Assembly: GCF_008831285.2 (NCBI RefSeq)
Contig: NC_045147.1
Coordinates: forward strand, 12,713,427 to 12,777,426
Origin: Nymphaea colorata
Lineage: Eukaryota; Streptophyta; Magnoliopsida; Nymphaeales; Nymphaeaceae
Reading direction: 5' to 3'
Length of the DNA: 64,000 nt
Shown here: positions 36,354-48,300 of the stretch, in pieces
Layout: the number at the start of each line of letters is the position of its first letter
Numbering within the stretch: the stretch's first letter is position 1
The notes under the pieces: generated by a model
Told to the model about the DNA's origin: nothing
Databases searched by the model: none
What the model saw: the letters and a program-made list of their open reading frames with translations, nothing else
Translations under genes and position numbers: made by a program

Positions 36354-36684
36354 TAGGGCTGCACACGAGCTGGCCCAGCTCGAGCTCGACTCGACTTGAC
36401 TCAGAAAATTCGAGCTCGGCTTGCACTCGAGTTGAACTCCATAAAATAGGCTCGTGCTCGACTCAATGATGGTACAGCATCAAGCTCGAGCTTGATTCGA
36501 TTAACTTGTTTAACTTGTTTCTATTAAGTCCGTCTCGTTTCTTCTAACTTGATTAACTCGTTTAACTATCCTTTCATTAGATTTCAGCATTCATTATTTA
36601 GTCAAGCAAGAGTCAAGTTTGAGTGGAGTTTTGATGAGTGAGTTCTAGTCGAGCTTGAGCTGACTCGACTCGTTTATAGCCTTA
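36354..36684. mobile_element. hAT-type MITE with 8-bp target-site duplication
   Basis: 331 bp. The left end TAGGGCTGCACACGAG and the reverse complement of the right end TAAGGCTATAAACGAG match at 12 of 16 positions. It is flanked by CCTGTATC (36346-36353) and CCTATATC (36685-36692), an 8-bp duplication with one mismatch, which is the hAT signature. Subterminal GAGCTCGAGCTCGACTCGAC repeats occur at both ends. It has no coding capacity. Confidence 0.8.
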
Positions 36685-36692
36685 CCTATATC

Positions 36693-39033
36693 GGCTTGTA
36701 TCCACTACAATAAATTAAATGAAATTTTTTTTAAAATAATTTATTATTAGTAGTACAATAATATAAAGGCCGCTATGTTGCCACATCATCCAATACAGGC
36801 CTTATATATATATAGGCAGATATTTCAAGGAGAGCATTAAGTTTGGCCCCTTATTTTCACCAGACCTAAGCAATGTCAGCCAATGTGCACCGATATAATA
36901 ACACAGTCTCAAAGTCTGCACCAGTTAATGGACTAGCTCCCGAAAAGAAGTACATCCACTCTCCAGTATCCTCAACCACCCTATTTAGTAAGGGCAATAT
37001 CACGGGGAAGATTCAAGATATACAACCGTAGCTTGGAACTTGATCCAAGGACGTTTTTTTCATACTCTTCATGACCTTCCCTGCTGCGCCTGCATTTGGG
37101 TGATGGGGGGCTTTTGTAAGTTTGCGACAGACCTAAACTTTGCCCATAAGAAAAAAGCACAAGAACTTAATGCAAGAAAAGTCTGAAACGAAAAGGTTTG
37201 TTTGCCAGCCAAATGTCTAAGCAAAGAGTCTTTCGGAAAGTTGAAGAACAAGGGAGAATGAGTAAGTGATGAAAGTAGGGAAAGAAGTGTTCAAATGACA
37301 GTTCAAGGATGTGTTCTTACTAATTGCTACCTTCCTTCTTTTTCATCTCTTTGGTTTCACATTGAACATAAGACAAAGTATCTCCACGTTCATGGGCAGT
37401 AAACTTCCAAATATATACATGTGAAACCGAGACTTTCTTATGAACTTTCCAGAGTGAAAAGAAGCATGCGGCTTCATGTTTTCTGCGCGTGCTTCCCGGA
37501 AACCGATCTTTCGAAGCTTTTAAAGCTTCCGGACTCTGTGAGTTGATCAGTCCGTCAAGGTACAGTAGTTTAAGCAGGATGCCATTTTTATAAACAGTAA
37601 AAATGAGAAGAAATGAATGAACCCCTTTCTTGGAAACAAATTAATTAGAAGTGAATGGCAGGACGCTCAACATGTGCAGATGGTCCACATAAATGTCATA
37701 CATTTGAAACGAGCATCAAGCGCGAGGTCAATTAAGTTCCACAGCTAAGGACGTATAAAAGCGAGCTACCTCTTTGAGTCATTGATTAAAGAAGTAAATG
37801 ATGTCGCCTCAGACAGAAATTCAGTTGGAGAATGACTTGTGAATATGGAAAAGTAAGCCACGGGTTAATTGGTGAAGTGGCTGTGCCATGGCCACGGGTT
37901 CGACAGTCGATGTCTGGCTATTAAAAGCAATTGTACGTACTTAAGCAAGCAGAAGCACGGATTCTCCTCCTTAGAGTCCATTGTGATGGTTTTACCCAAG
38001 GGGTTTTACTGCTATTTTTTCCCTGAGTTGATGCCATGGAAGGCCATCTCTGTCCCGGGCTTAGCATCTGACTTATCTGACAGGAACAAAATAGGCTAAG
38101 CCCGGGAACCAATCTCGAGGTTGATGCTGTGAATGGGAGCTTGAGGGCTAACCACGTTCCATTAAGACCGGCCACAACCTAATTAAGCTCGGTAGGATGC
38201 AGATGCTACATGACAAATGACAATGCTGAACGAACTCAGTTTGACGCTAAAGGATGAGAACCTATTCACGAAAGTAACATGAATGACCATTAATTGTATG
38301 ATATTAATTAGAATTAGTAACTTGCTAGATGAACCTCTTTGAAAGTTCTCAATGTAGTACGGAGATAAAAAAAAATATCAAAGCTTTTACTGAGTCCAAG
38401 CTTTTTTCTAATTTTGATAAAAATGGAGATGAGTGAAAATTCAACTCAGTCGCACGAATTGCTACCCCGACTGTTATTTGTTTAATACGTAGCATGTATC
38501 ACACCTTCTGATCTCAATTACTATCTGAGGTTTTGGGACTGACAATCATAAGGGCTGAAGATTTTTTTCTTTTTAGGGAAAAGGATTTCTTTTTGGGGAA
38601 AAGGAAGCAGTCCTCAGCAATAACAGCTTAATGGGAGATGCGGCCCCTTACCTTTATTACCCTACCTTTATTAAACAAAATGAAGCAGTCCTAAGCCCTC
38701 ATAAGAGTCAAAAGAAATCTCTTTTCCATACGATAAAATTATCATAACCAGAGGTTTAAAACTGGTGCAACCACAAACATTGCCGGGGTTGCTCGAATAT
38801 CTACAGAATTTGCACTTGGACGACAAAAAAGCACATATTCCATATTCCTAGCGAAGGTGAATCACCAGATCTACCACGGCAAAAGAAAAAAAAAACCCTG
38901 CTCATCCGTGAAAGTCGCCTTTCTTTCAGTTGAAGATGAAAATCTGAAATATAGGTTATGAAAATATCTTTAGACTGTGTTAGAGAAAAACTAGCAGTAA
39001 CGTAACCAACGAAAATGTGTGTTTCTGAATAAA
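36693..39033. other. Gene-free stretch, SINE-like piece and inverted repeat
   Basis: No supported gene. At 37858-37920 a degenerate tRNA-like segment is visible: GTTAATTGGTGAAGTGG as a possible A box and CACGGGTTCGACAGTC as a possible B box. At 38053-38065 TCCCGGGCTTAGC pairs perfectly with GCTAAGCCCGGGA at 38095-38107 across a 29-base loop. Confidence 0.4.
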
Positions 39034-39161
39034 GCTCATTATATGAATGCAACAAGCCTCGGTAGAAACCCCGTAATCAAGCAAAACCATCCACGAGGCT
39101 CATTATATGAATGCAACAAGCCTCGGTAGAAACCCCGTAATCAAGCAAAACCATCCACGAG
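39034..39161. repeat. Exact 64-bp tandem duplication
   Basis: The 64-bp unit 39034-39097 (starting GCTCATTATATGAATGC, ending CCATCCACGAG) is repeated base for base at 39098-39161. Perfect identity implies a very recent duplication, or an assembly artefact. It lies about 230 bp downstream of the stop codon of the minus-strand gene ending at 39393. Confidence 0.95.
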
Positions 39162-39392
39162 TAGTAATGAATCTTTTAAGTTTTTTGCTTGCTCTTAAAT
39201 TGAGAGACCAACTAGAAGCATGAGCTCTGTTTGAGTTGTCAAAGAAAAGTTTCAGCTCAGTGAATATACATCATTCCACTGTTTCCATGTTGCTGGTTAC
39301 AAGCAGCCTCTCTTGGGAATATGAGCGTCTCAGATAACAGCCCCCAAGAAAACAAGAACAAAACTTTTTATTTCTCGTATCCATTTCCATGT

Positions 39393-42300
39393 TTATTCAG
39401 TAGCATCCAATTGCTCCGCTTGTGATTTTACCTCTTTCAGTCTCTCCAACGACGAAATTCTTTCATCAAGTGATTCATACAAGGATTGCACCTGCACCAA
39501 GGGTCAAAATCAGCAGAAAACCATGTAAACTCAGCGTGCTAGCTGTGCAAACTTTGGATACCAATTGCTGTTCAACCAATACCACCGCACCCATATAACA
39601 TTTTAGAATAACAAAACATTTATAACGCCTTTTGAACTACATTGGGAACAGTTTATTTTGGTAGTTTTTGGAGTACCAAAGCAGACAATTTCTCTGTTAT
39701 CACAAAAACGAGCAAAACCTTAGAACCAGAAATGGAGTAACGAGAAAACCTGAAAACAACAGCATGTACAACATACGTTAAACTTGTATTGTAGTATCAC
39801 TATATTTAAACTAAAGATGCTTAGCCAGGCAAGTTTACTTCAAGATCTGCTTAACTACAAATTGCACTTGAATGATAGACATAATTTTTGGTCTATAAGA
39901 GCCAAGAGGATGTTTTGTGTTGGTGTCTCTGTGTGCATGCACGTGTATTTCCTTTTCCTTCTCTTTTGTTTCTGTTGTAGTCCTTTCTCTGTTTTCCTGT
40001 CTTTTTTACGTTTCCTGTTTCTTTCTGTTTGGTTCAGCCGTTGACTGTCTAAGAGTTCGCTGTTGGCCAGCTTTGGTAAGTGTGTAGGAGAAGAAGCAAG
40101 GTTTTCGTGATTGCTGTGCCCTTGTGGCTATTGTGTGTTCCTTGTTGGCATCTCATTGTGCCTTCAAAAGTTTTCCTGCGAGATCTCTTGTATTCTCCCT
40201 TGTGTAGCTAGATGGAAGACAGTTTGAAACTCTTTCCTTTCCCAAAATTTTGTCCACCCAAATTAGTTCTTAGAAAGGTGTGGATGGAAAACATTGAGCT
40301 TACCAAAAAAAAGAAAAAAGTCATTGTTAATTATCAAAAAATGGAAAGCATGGAAGACAGGACATCACTAGGTTGTAGCTTGCTTTAAGTAGTATAGATG
40401 CTTGCCTAATGTTAGTCTAGCAAAATTCAGATTGGCTCATGAACCTTGGAATTATCCTAAGGAGACACGCCTTGAAAGAGACTGTCCCTAAATGTAATAT
40501 CCAAGAAAAAGTCATAAACATGCAACAAGGGGATAAATCCATCTGGGACTATCTTGGAGAGCTTACTAACATTTGAGGGTAAACTTGTTTTATTGAGCTA
40601 AATAGGCTGATCCACATGACTTAGCTATTAGACATCAACAACAAGAAAGACAAAAGAATTCTACAAATCCATTATCTTTCTTACTCCTGATCTATGTCAC
40701 ACCGGTACGCCACACAGACCCGCGTACCCATACTGGTCTGCCAGTGCGGCAAAGCAGGTACGTTTGGATCTGGTTCCGGGTCGGAACCAGATCCAAACCA
40801 CGATAAAACGTTAAAACAGCAACCCGTGATTTCTCCCTCTTGACTTTCTTTGTTTTGGTTCCGGCGAGTGCTTGGGTAGGTGAAGACAGACGGCGGCTGG
40901 CGACGGACGGCGGGTTTCTTCCGGCGACGGACGGCGGGCTTCTTCTGGTGATGGACAACGGGTTTCTTCAGGCGGGTGCTTAGGTTTCTTCATTTCTTTT
41001 TTTTTTTTGTTTCCTTTTGATTTTTAGGGTTCTGATCTGCTTCATTGAGGTGGGATTTGTTCTTCTTTCTAGTTTACCAAAATTGATGGCACATTCCGGC
41101 GGAATTTCCAGCTCCCTATTCACCTGTTTTGAGTTTCGCATCTGTTTGACTGTTTCAAAAACCTGTTCATAACTGGTTCGCCGCCTGCTCCTTGTTCATG
41201 CTGTGTTTTGAATTTTTTCCTTTTTCTTGATACATTCAGTTATCAACTGAGATTTTCTGCTCCCTGTTCATGCCATCTCAAATTTCTGGCTCCAGTGCTC
41301 CCTGTTCATGCCGTGTTCTGTTGGTTTTCTCTCTTCTGTGAAAACTGGAAACTGTAACTTGCAATGCTTGAAATGGACTACTGTGATTGTTCATGCCATG
41401 TTCTGTGAAAACTTAAGTCTGTAACTTGCAATGCCATGTTCTGAGATTTCTTGTCATGCCATCTCAAATTTCCCCTATGCTTTTTGTTAGGCTTCATTTC
41501 CCTGTGCTTCAGACATGTTCCCTTGTCTGTCTCTTCCATTTACATCATATGCAAAACGCAAGTGGTTTTGCATATGCCCTTGTCGAGTTATATTTAATTT
41601 GATTATAATTTATAAGTTATGCACAATGCAGCCTACGATTGTTGTTAACATAGGTTATATGTTATTTTATGTTTTTCAAATATATTTAAGTTGCTTGTTT
41701 AATTATCTTTGTTATAGTATGGCTGCCTAAAGTAAAGAGAAGGGAACTACTTCTACACCTACAAGTTCAAGTTGTGCATCGAGAGCTTCATCACAGTCAC
41801 AAGAGGACCAGCCATTATGGGGTTATGTGGAAAAGAAAGGAAAAGCTCCTGGAGGTGGTGAGAATGTAATCTCTGAATGTTCTTTTTGTAGAAAGGAATT
41901 TTGTGGGACATATACAAGAGTTAAAGCCCATCTACTGCACATCAACAAGAATGGTATTCAATTGTGTAAAAAGATCAAACCTGATAGTGTGAATGAGTTG
42001 AAGAAGGAGCAAAAACAATATGATATGAAGAAAAGTGGTAAATCATCTGGTTTTATTAACATTCCATCAGTATTACTCTACGATGATGCGTTCGAAGGGC
42101 AGAAAAAAAGAAAGGTGGGCACATCTCAAAAATCAATTAAGCAGACGTTTGCTTTACAAAAAAGGCAGGAATTAGATAGAAAAGTTGGAACATTCTTCTT
42201 TTCTAGTTGCATACCATTTAATGCAGCTAGAAATCCATAATGGAAGGATCTAGTTACATCTTTGGCAAATAGCAACATGTCTAGATATGTTACACCAAGC

Positions 42301-45300
42301 TCTGAAAAGCTTCGAACCATCATCCTACAACAAGAGAAGAGTCGAATAGATAAATTGCTACAATATCAAAGGTTAACATGGAAGTGACATGGAGTTTCAA
42401 TTGTATCTGATGGCTGGACAGATACTCAAAGACACCCACTTATTAACTTTATTGCAACTTGTATTCCTTTCTTGAAAGAATGTTCGAGAAGCGATTTTTC
42501 TTGTAATAATTGTATTACAGAAAAAATAAAGACATCATCTTTTCTGTAATAGAAATTTTTGTCTCAAGGTGCCCTTTGAACTTATTCATTTCAATGTTTG
42601 GGATCCCGCTGCTACTGTATCTAAGGAAGGCTTTTCGTACCATATGATATTTATTGCCTACTACTATTTAGTTCTTCAACCAAAATATGAAGTCTTAAAT
42701 AATTTCACAATTTTTGCACACCATGATCAAGAGCCAATTTGAAATCAAGATAAGATTCTTGGGAAGGACCGGAAAGGAGAATAACTAGCAAATGAATTTA
42801 AGAAGTTTTTGAAGATTGTGAGATTTTACATCAAAGGTCATGTGCTAAAACTCCGAATAAAATAAGCAAACTAGATTGTACTAGAGACCACTAGAATTCT
42901 TGTAATTTCAAAACACAATTCCAAAAACTTTCAGGCCAAAAGGCGCCCTTGCATTAGTTTACTTAATTAGTAAATACTTTAAAAATCCTTGGATGACTCT
43001 TCTCCTTTTCAAAAACCATTTTCTATTGATCTGGATTTTGAAAAACAAAAATTTTTTGTTGTAAATGATTGGTTATAATAGACAAAAAAAAAAAAACTTT
43101 CACTAAATGCTACTGATGTGTCTTCTCTGTTATTCGGAAACTCAAAAAGAATGTAGATGTATGACATCAAAAGTGATAACTTGGATGTCTAAGGAAATGT
43201 TCTTTGTGAAAAATGAAAATGGAATTGAGAAGAATGAATCAAAGAGTAATGATGAATACAATATTTTTGTTCGTTGAATTCTTGCAACAATGGAGCTTCT
43301 CACAATGATTGAGTTGTTTCAAGAATCGTTGGGATGATGATACCTCAGTTGAATTTTCAAATTCTTTAGACCCTTTTAAGAATATCCAAACTACAGTACA
43401 GGTAAGAGAAATTTAGTTTGTGGAAATCAAGATCTAAATGAATCAAATACATCCCTTAAGTCTACGGGACACTCTGTAGCTCCTTAAATTTAGATTATGA
43501 AGTATATAAAGCATGTCTGTTAGCTATTCATTCAACCCACCAACCTACAACATATCATGAAGCCCAAAAAGGACATTGGGTAGAAAAAATGAATCTTAAA
43601 TACTTCATAATCTTTACAATTCAAACACACGCCTTAAGTCTACTAGACACTCTATAGCTCCTGAAGGTTTGTGTCCTAGTTTTTCACCCTTAGATATAGC
43701 CTACTAGCTACTCATTCAACCGACCAGCTACAATATATTGTGAAGGCAAAAAAAGACATTGGTAGAAAAAAATGAAACTTAAACTTTCTGCTCTAGTGCT
43801 CTTGAAAAGAGCAGAACATGGGAAAATTCAACCTGTTCATGTTTCATCAAGGTAAAACAATAATGGGTTGTAAGCAGAACTATGGAATAGACACCAAAAG
43901 TGAAGGAACTTTAGAAAGTAAGCCTACATCAATGAAGAAGCATACACTCAAGAGTATAATATAGATTATGAGAAAAAACCTTCCCTCTGGTTAGCCAGAC
44001 TAATTAGGACCTTATTACAGTTTCTTCTGTTAAGAAGTGATCTTTGTACCAAATGGATGCTAAATGATGTTTATAAGAATCCCCCCTCAGACATGGATAT
44101 TTCCAAGGGAAAGGCTTTTCAATTAAGAAAAACCCTATATGGTTTTAAACAAGACCCAAATGTTTGTTATATAGTCTGTTGAATTAGAAAGCTTTAAGAT
44201 TCTAGGTGGTCCTTGAAAATATTTAATAGATAGGGGTTATCTTTAAACATTTTTCTATTTTTTGTTGATGTTATTTGTAATGCTTTACCGCAGCCCTAAT
44301 TTGTTATTGAGATTAGGGTTAGATGTATAGTTTTTCTCTCTCTCGAAGACTTCGAGCTGTAACATGGTATCAGAGACATAATGAGAGACTGGACAATATC
44401 ACCTTAATCTGGTCGCACTTTGATAAAATCAAGAGTATAGTGCACAGAAATCAACTTGACAAGAACTCGACAGCAGAATTTATTTTCAGCACCAACATTA
44501 GTACTTAAGAAAAAATCTATCAACTTGCTGTTCAGTTAATCAGTCCACCAAACTCCCACAATGCACAGCAATCAACTTGAGAAGAACTAAGCAGCAGAAA
44601 ATTTTCTTTCAGCATCAACAATAGTACCAAAAGAAAACTATCAAATTGTTGTTCAGCAAACCAGTCCAGCAAACTCCCACGTGGTAGGGTTCATACGTTG
44701 CTTACTCGAATCCACATATGCATATAAAAAAAATAATCTGATAAGAGTATACCCAACTTGCAGCCACTTTTCCACGGTCAGCCAACAAATCTGATAAGTA
44801 TATGGTCCACATGCAGCCACTCTTCCACGAGCCCAGATCTGACTTAGAACTTGCCAACGCAGATCCCACACAGTTGCTCACGCTCCACTACATCCACGTG
44901 GGAACCTAATCACACATACCTTTTACGTGTGATTAGGTTCCCTCTCCACGCTGCTCCACAATCTCCCGATCAGCAGAGAGAAGAGATGGGAGAGAGAAGA
45001 GAATGAGAGTTTGCACACTTTTCCACACTCCCACGTGGTTCTGTGAAAAGGTACAAAGCTAGATTGGTTGCCAAGGGCTACATGCAAACCTATGGTGTTG
45101 ATTTTTTGAGACTTTTTCCCTTGTCGCCCGGTTGGGAACTATCCGTCTTATCATCTCTATGGTTGTACACCATGACTGACACACGTATCATCTTGATGTC
45201 AAAAATGCATTTTTGTATGGTGATCTCGATGAGACTGTCTATATGCAACAGCCACAGGGTTTGAACGATAGGGAGAGCGTGGAAAAGAATGCAAACTCAA

Positions 45301-48300
45301 GAAGGCTATATATAAACTCAAGTAGAGTTCTCGTGCGTGGTTCCACAAGTCCTCTGAGGTGGTCATGAGCTGTGGCTTTGCAAGATGCCGTCTTGATCAT
45401 TCTCTGTTTATCAAAAAGAATTCCAGAGATCTGACCATTCTAGTAATGTTGATGATATTATTCTAACATGTGACTTTGATCAATAAATTTTTGATACAAA
45501 GTTGTTCATCTAATAACACTTTGTGACGAAAGACCTTGGTCAACTACTATATTTTCTAGTCATAGAGGTTGCTTGTAGCGGGGAAGGTGTAGTTTTATCC
45601 CAACAAAAGTATGTTCTTGTTTTATTGCAGGACACTGGGATGCTAAGAGCTAAATCAACCACTCTACCTATGAATCCACTCATACATCATCATGATGACT
45701 AGTCAGAATTAGTGGATGTTCGATCATACATATCCCTTATTGGGAAGCTCCTTTATGTTACTATGACCAAACCACACATTAGCTTTGTAATGGGAAAGCC
45801 AAGTCAATTCATGGAAAGACCTAGGAAAGTTTATTCGGATGCAGCATTAATGGTGGTCAAATATTTGAAATCCTCTCCAGATAAAGGTTGTTCACAAAAA
45901 GCAAGTCCTTAGAAATGGACTGTGGAGCCTTTAGTGACAGGCTTAGTCAAAGGCAAGAAGCCTACTACTAGATTCTGCGTATTTGTGGGAAGCAACCAAA
46001 TATCTTCGAGAAGCAAAAGGCAAGGTGTCGTGTCAAGATCTAGTGCAGAATCTGAGTACAGGGCTATGACTCAAACTGCAACGGAAATGACTTGGGCTAA
46101 ATCCATTCTATCTAACCTAAGTGTGTCAGTCCATCTTCCTAATGAGGATGCATTGTAATAATAAGGCAGCCAACAACATTGCAAACAATCTAGTTTTCCA
46201 TGAGCGACCTAAACATATTGAAGTGGACTGTCATTACATTTGAGACACTGTCCAAGGAAGAACCATATCCACCATTCATGTATCATTTGAAGATCAAGCT
46301 GCAGATGTTTTCACCAAGGCTCTTCCTATTATTGATTTCTCCAGACAAGCTAAGAATGATCAACATGTATGCTCTAACTTGAAGGACAGTGTTGAATTAG
46401 AAAGCTTTAAGATTCTAGGTGGTCCTTTGCAATATTTAATAGTTAGGGGTTCTCATAGTTAGGGGTTCTAACATATTTATTCGGAATTGAAGTAGCTTAC
46501 ATAGCTGTGATTATTGTCCATGTCAAACTAAATTGCTTCTAATATTATTGAAAGGTCAGGTTTTACTATAATGAAGTTATAAAAACATTTAAGAGCTTAA
46601 GTATGAAGATGGAGATTAGTGAAAAGAGAATCGCTTGACAACTGTATACCAATTCCTTAGTAGATTTGAGCATTTTCATATCCCACAATTACAAAGCTAG
46701 AGTAGACATTGCAGATGTTTAGCATGTTATGGGTCAGTTTCAACATGCTTTGATATCCATTCATATGGGTGGTTGTAGTGTGTACCATAATCCATTATAT
46801 CAAAAATACTATTTTCAAGGCAATTTTCTTTTCATTTACCATAGTTAGGGAGTGACCCAAACAATTATCACTCCATGACTGAATTTTGTGTGTTCACCTA
46901 ATCGTCCCACCTTTTTCTTAGTGATGCAAAAAACAAGAAAAGTTACCCATGTCATCTACTGAGTTGAGTGTAGAGTTATGGGCTTATGGCAGCTATAACT
47001 ATGGTGGTTGTATGATTGGAAAGTCTACCTCATGACATGGACACAAAGTTTGGAATGACCATCTAAACTTTATTGTTGTAACAACGAGAGTGCAACCAAT
47101 TTGCCAATGACACACACTCATGCAAATCTGAAGAAGTTATCATGGCTGAGCCCCATGCAGTTTTTCTTTTTCTGTTGTATTATGGTTTTTTGTTTTAACC
47201 CCTTTTTTCTGTTCTTTATTTATCATTTTTCCTGTTTTTTGTGTTTCATTCAGCCATTGACTGACTGAAAGCTGGCTGTTCAAGCCACCTCAACAGCTAT
47301 CTTTTTCTCTTCTACCTCTTGTATACACTAAAGACTTTCCTCCTTTTGTAATAGGGCTTTTGAATCCCTCTGTCTCTAATAAATAAAGTATAGTGTCTCT
47401 GTTGTATCCTTTATCAGAGCTCCTTGAGGAGTAGCTATTGTGCATTGTGAGATGTGTGGAGGCTTCTAGGTTTATGTAAACCTATTGCATGATGCTGTGA
47501 AGCTTCTCTGCTCCTGTTGACCAGAACCACCTTTGTCTCAGAGGTTGCCTGATTATGATGATGGTTTGAGGGAAATGACAGCCTTACAGTATAACCTTAA
47601 TATTGTGGCCACAATGATCTGCCCTAGTTTTGTCATATGCACTGGATGAACTGAAGTACATAATATCTTGACAAACAACACCGGTGCATATAATGAGCAT
47701 GTTGGCGACAACGTGACATTCAGGACCCCACAATAAATCATCACTGATTTGTTCTAACTTCTAAGTTTGAGTTCACTCATGCCAGTCAGTATATTGTATG
47801 TCTAATGTTTTTCATGGTTAAGGAATGCCCTTATACTGCCAACTCTATCTTATATGTGTGTATGACAATAACAAACATACTCACTGTATGCACATATTTA
47901 TATATTTTGTATAAACATAAACTTAATACAGGATTTGGACTGACTCTGACCAAAACATAAAGCCGACCTCATCAAGTTGCAATTGAGTCCACTAACTGGA
48001 TTTTAAAACCTGGATTGCACTGTATTACAGAAGATAGAAGCTTCGACACCTGAATCCTTTTATGTTTAAGTTCAAAAGGAAAAGAGGGTATCTATACTTG
48101 TATTGTCACTCAGACGACATTTGCTGTTAAGAGTTGTTCATTGCAAGATAGGAGTTGGTCAAATTTTATGGTTTTCAATGTGATTGGAAGGATATAGCCA
48201 TATAAGTCACGTATGTAAACTTTAGCTCAATATTTTAGTTGTTAACTAATGGCACGGATGGCATATATAAGGAAATTAATTATAAAAGACTCTAGAATTT

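Larger units (their letters stand above)
44177..46465 (+). mobile_element. Internally deleted Ty1/copia element with 188-bp LTRs
   Basis: A 5' LTR (44177-44364), a primer binding site (TGGTATCAGAGAC at 44365), a non-coding block, then RT and RNase H remains (45040-46330) and the start of a 3' LTR at 46390. Only about 670 bp separates the primer site from the RT frame, so gag, protease and integrase are absent. The 3' LTR keeps about 75 bp of similarity to the 5' LTR and then diverges or is truncated. Confidence 0.8.

Noticed and set aside
37858..37925. Possible tRNA gene
   Set aside because: Box-like words are present, but no acceptor stem or anticodon arm can be folded; at best a SINE head.
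40692..40958. Pro/Arg-rich minus-strand frame
   Set aside because: Produced by GC-rich near-repeats (CGGCGACGGACGGCGG) next to the hAT remnant, not a domain.
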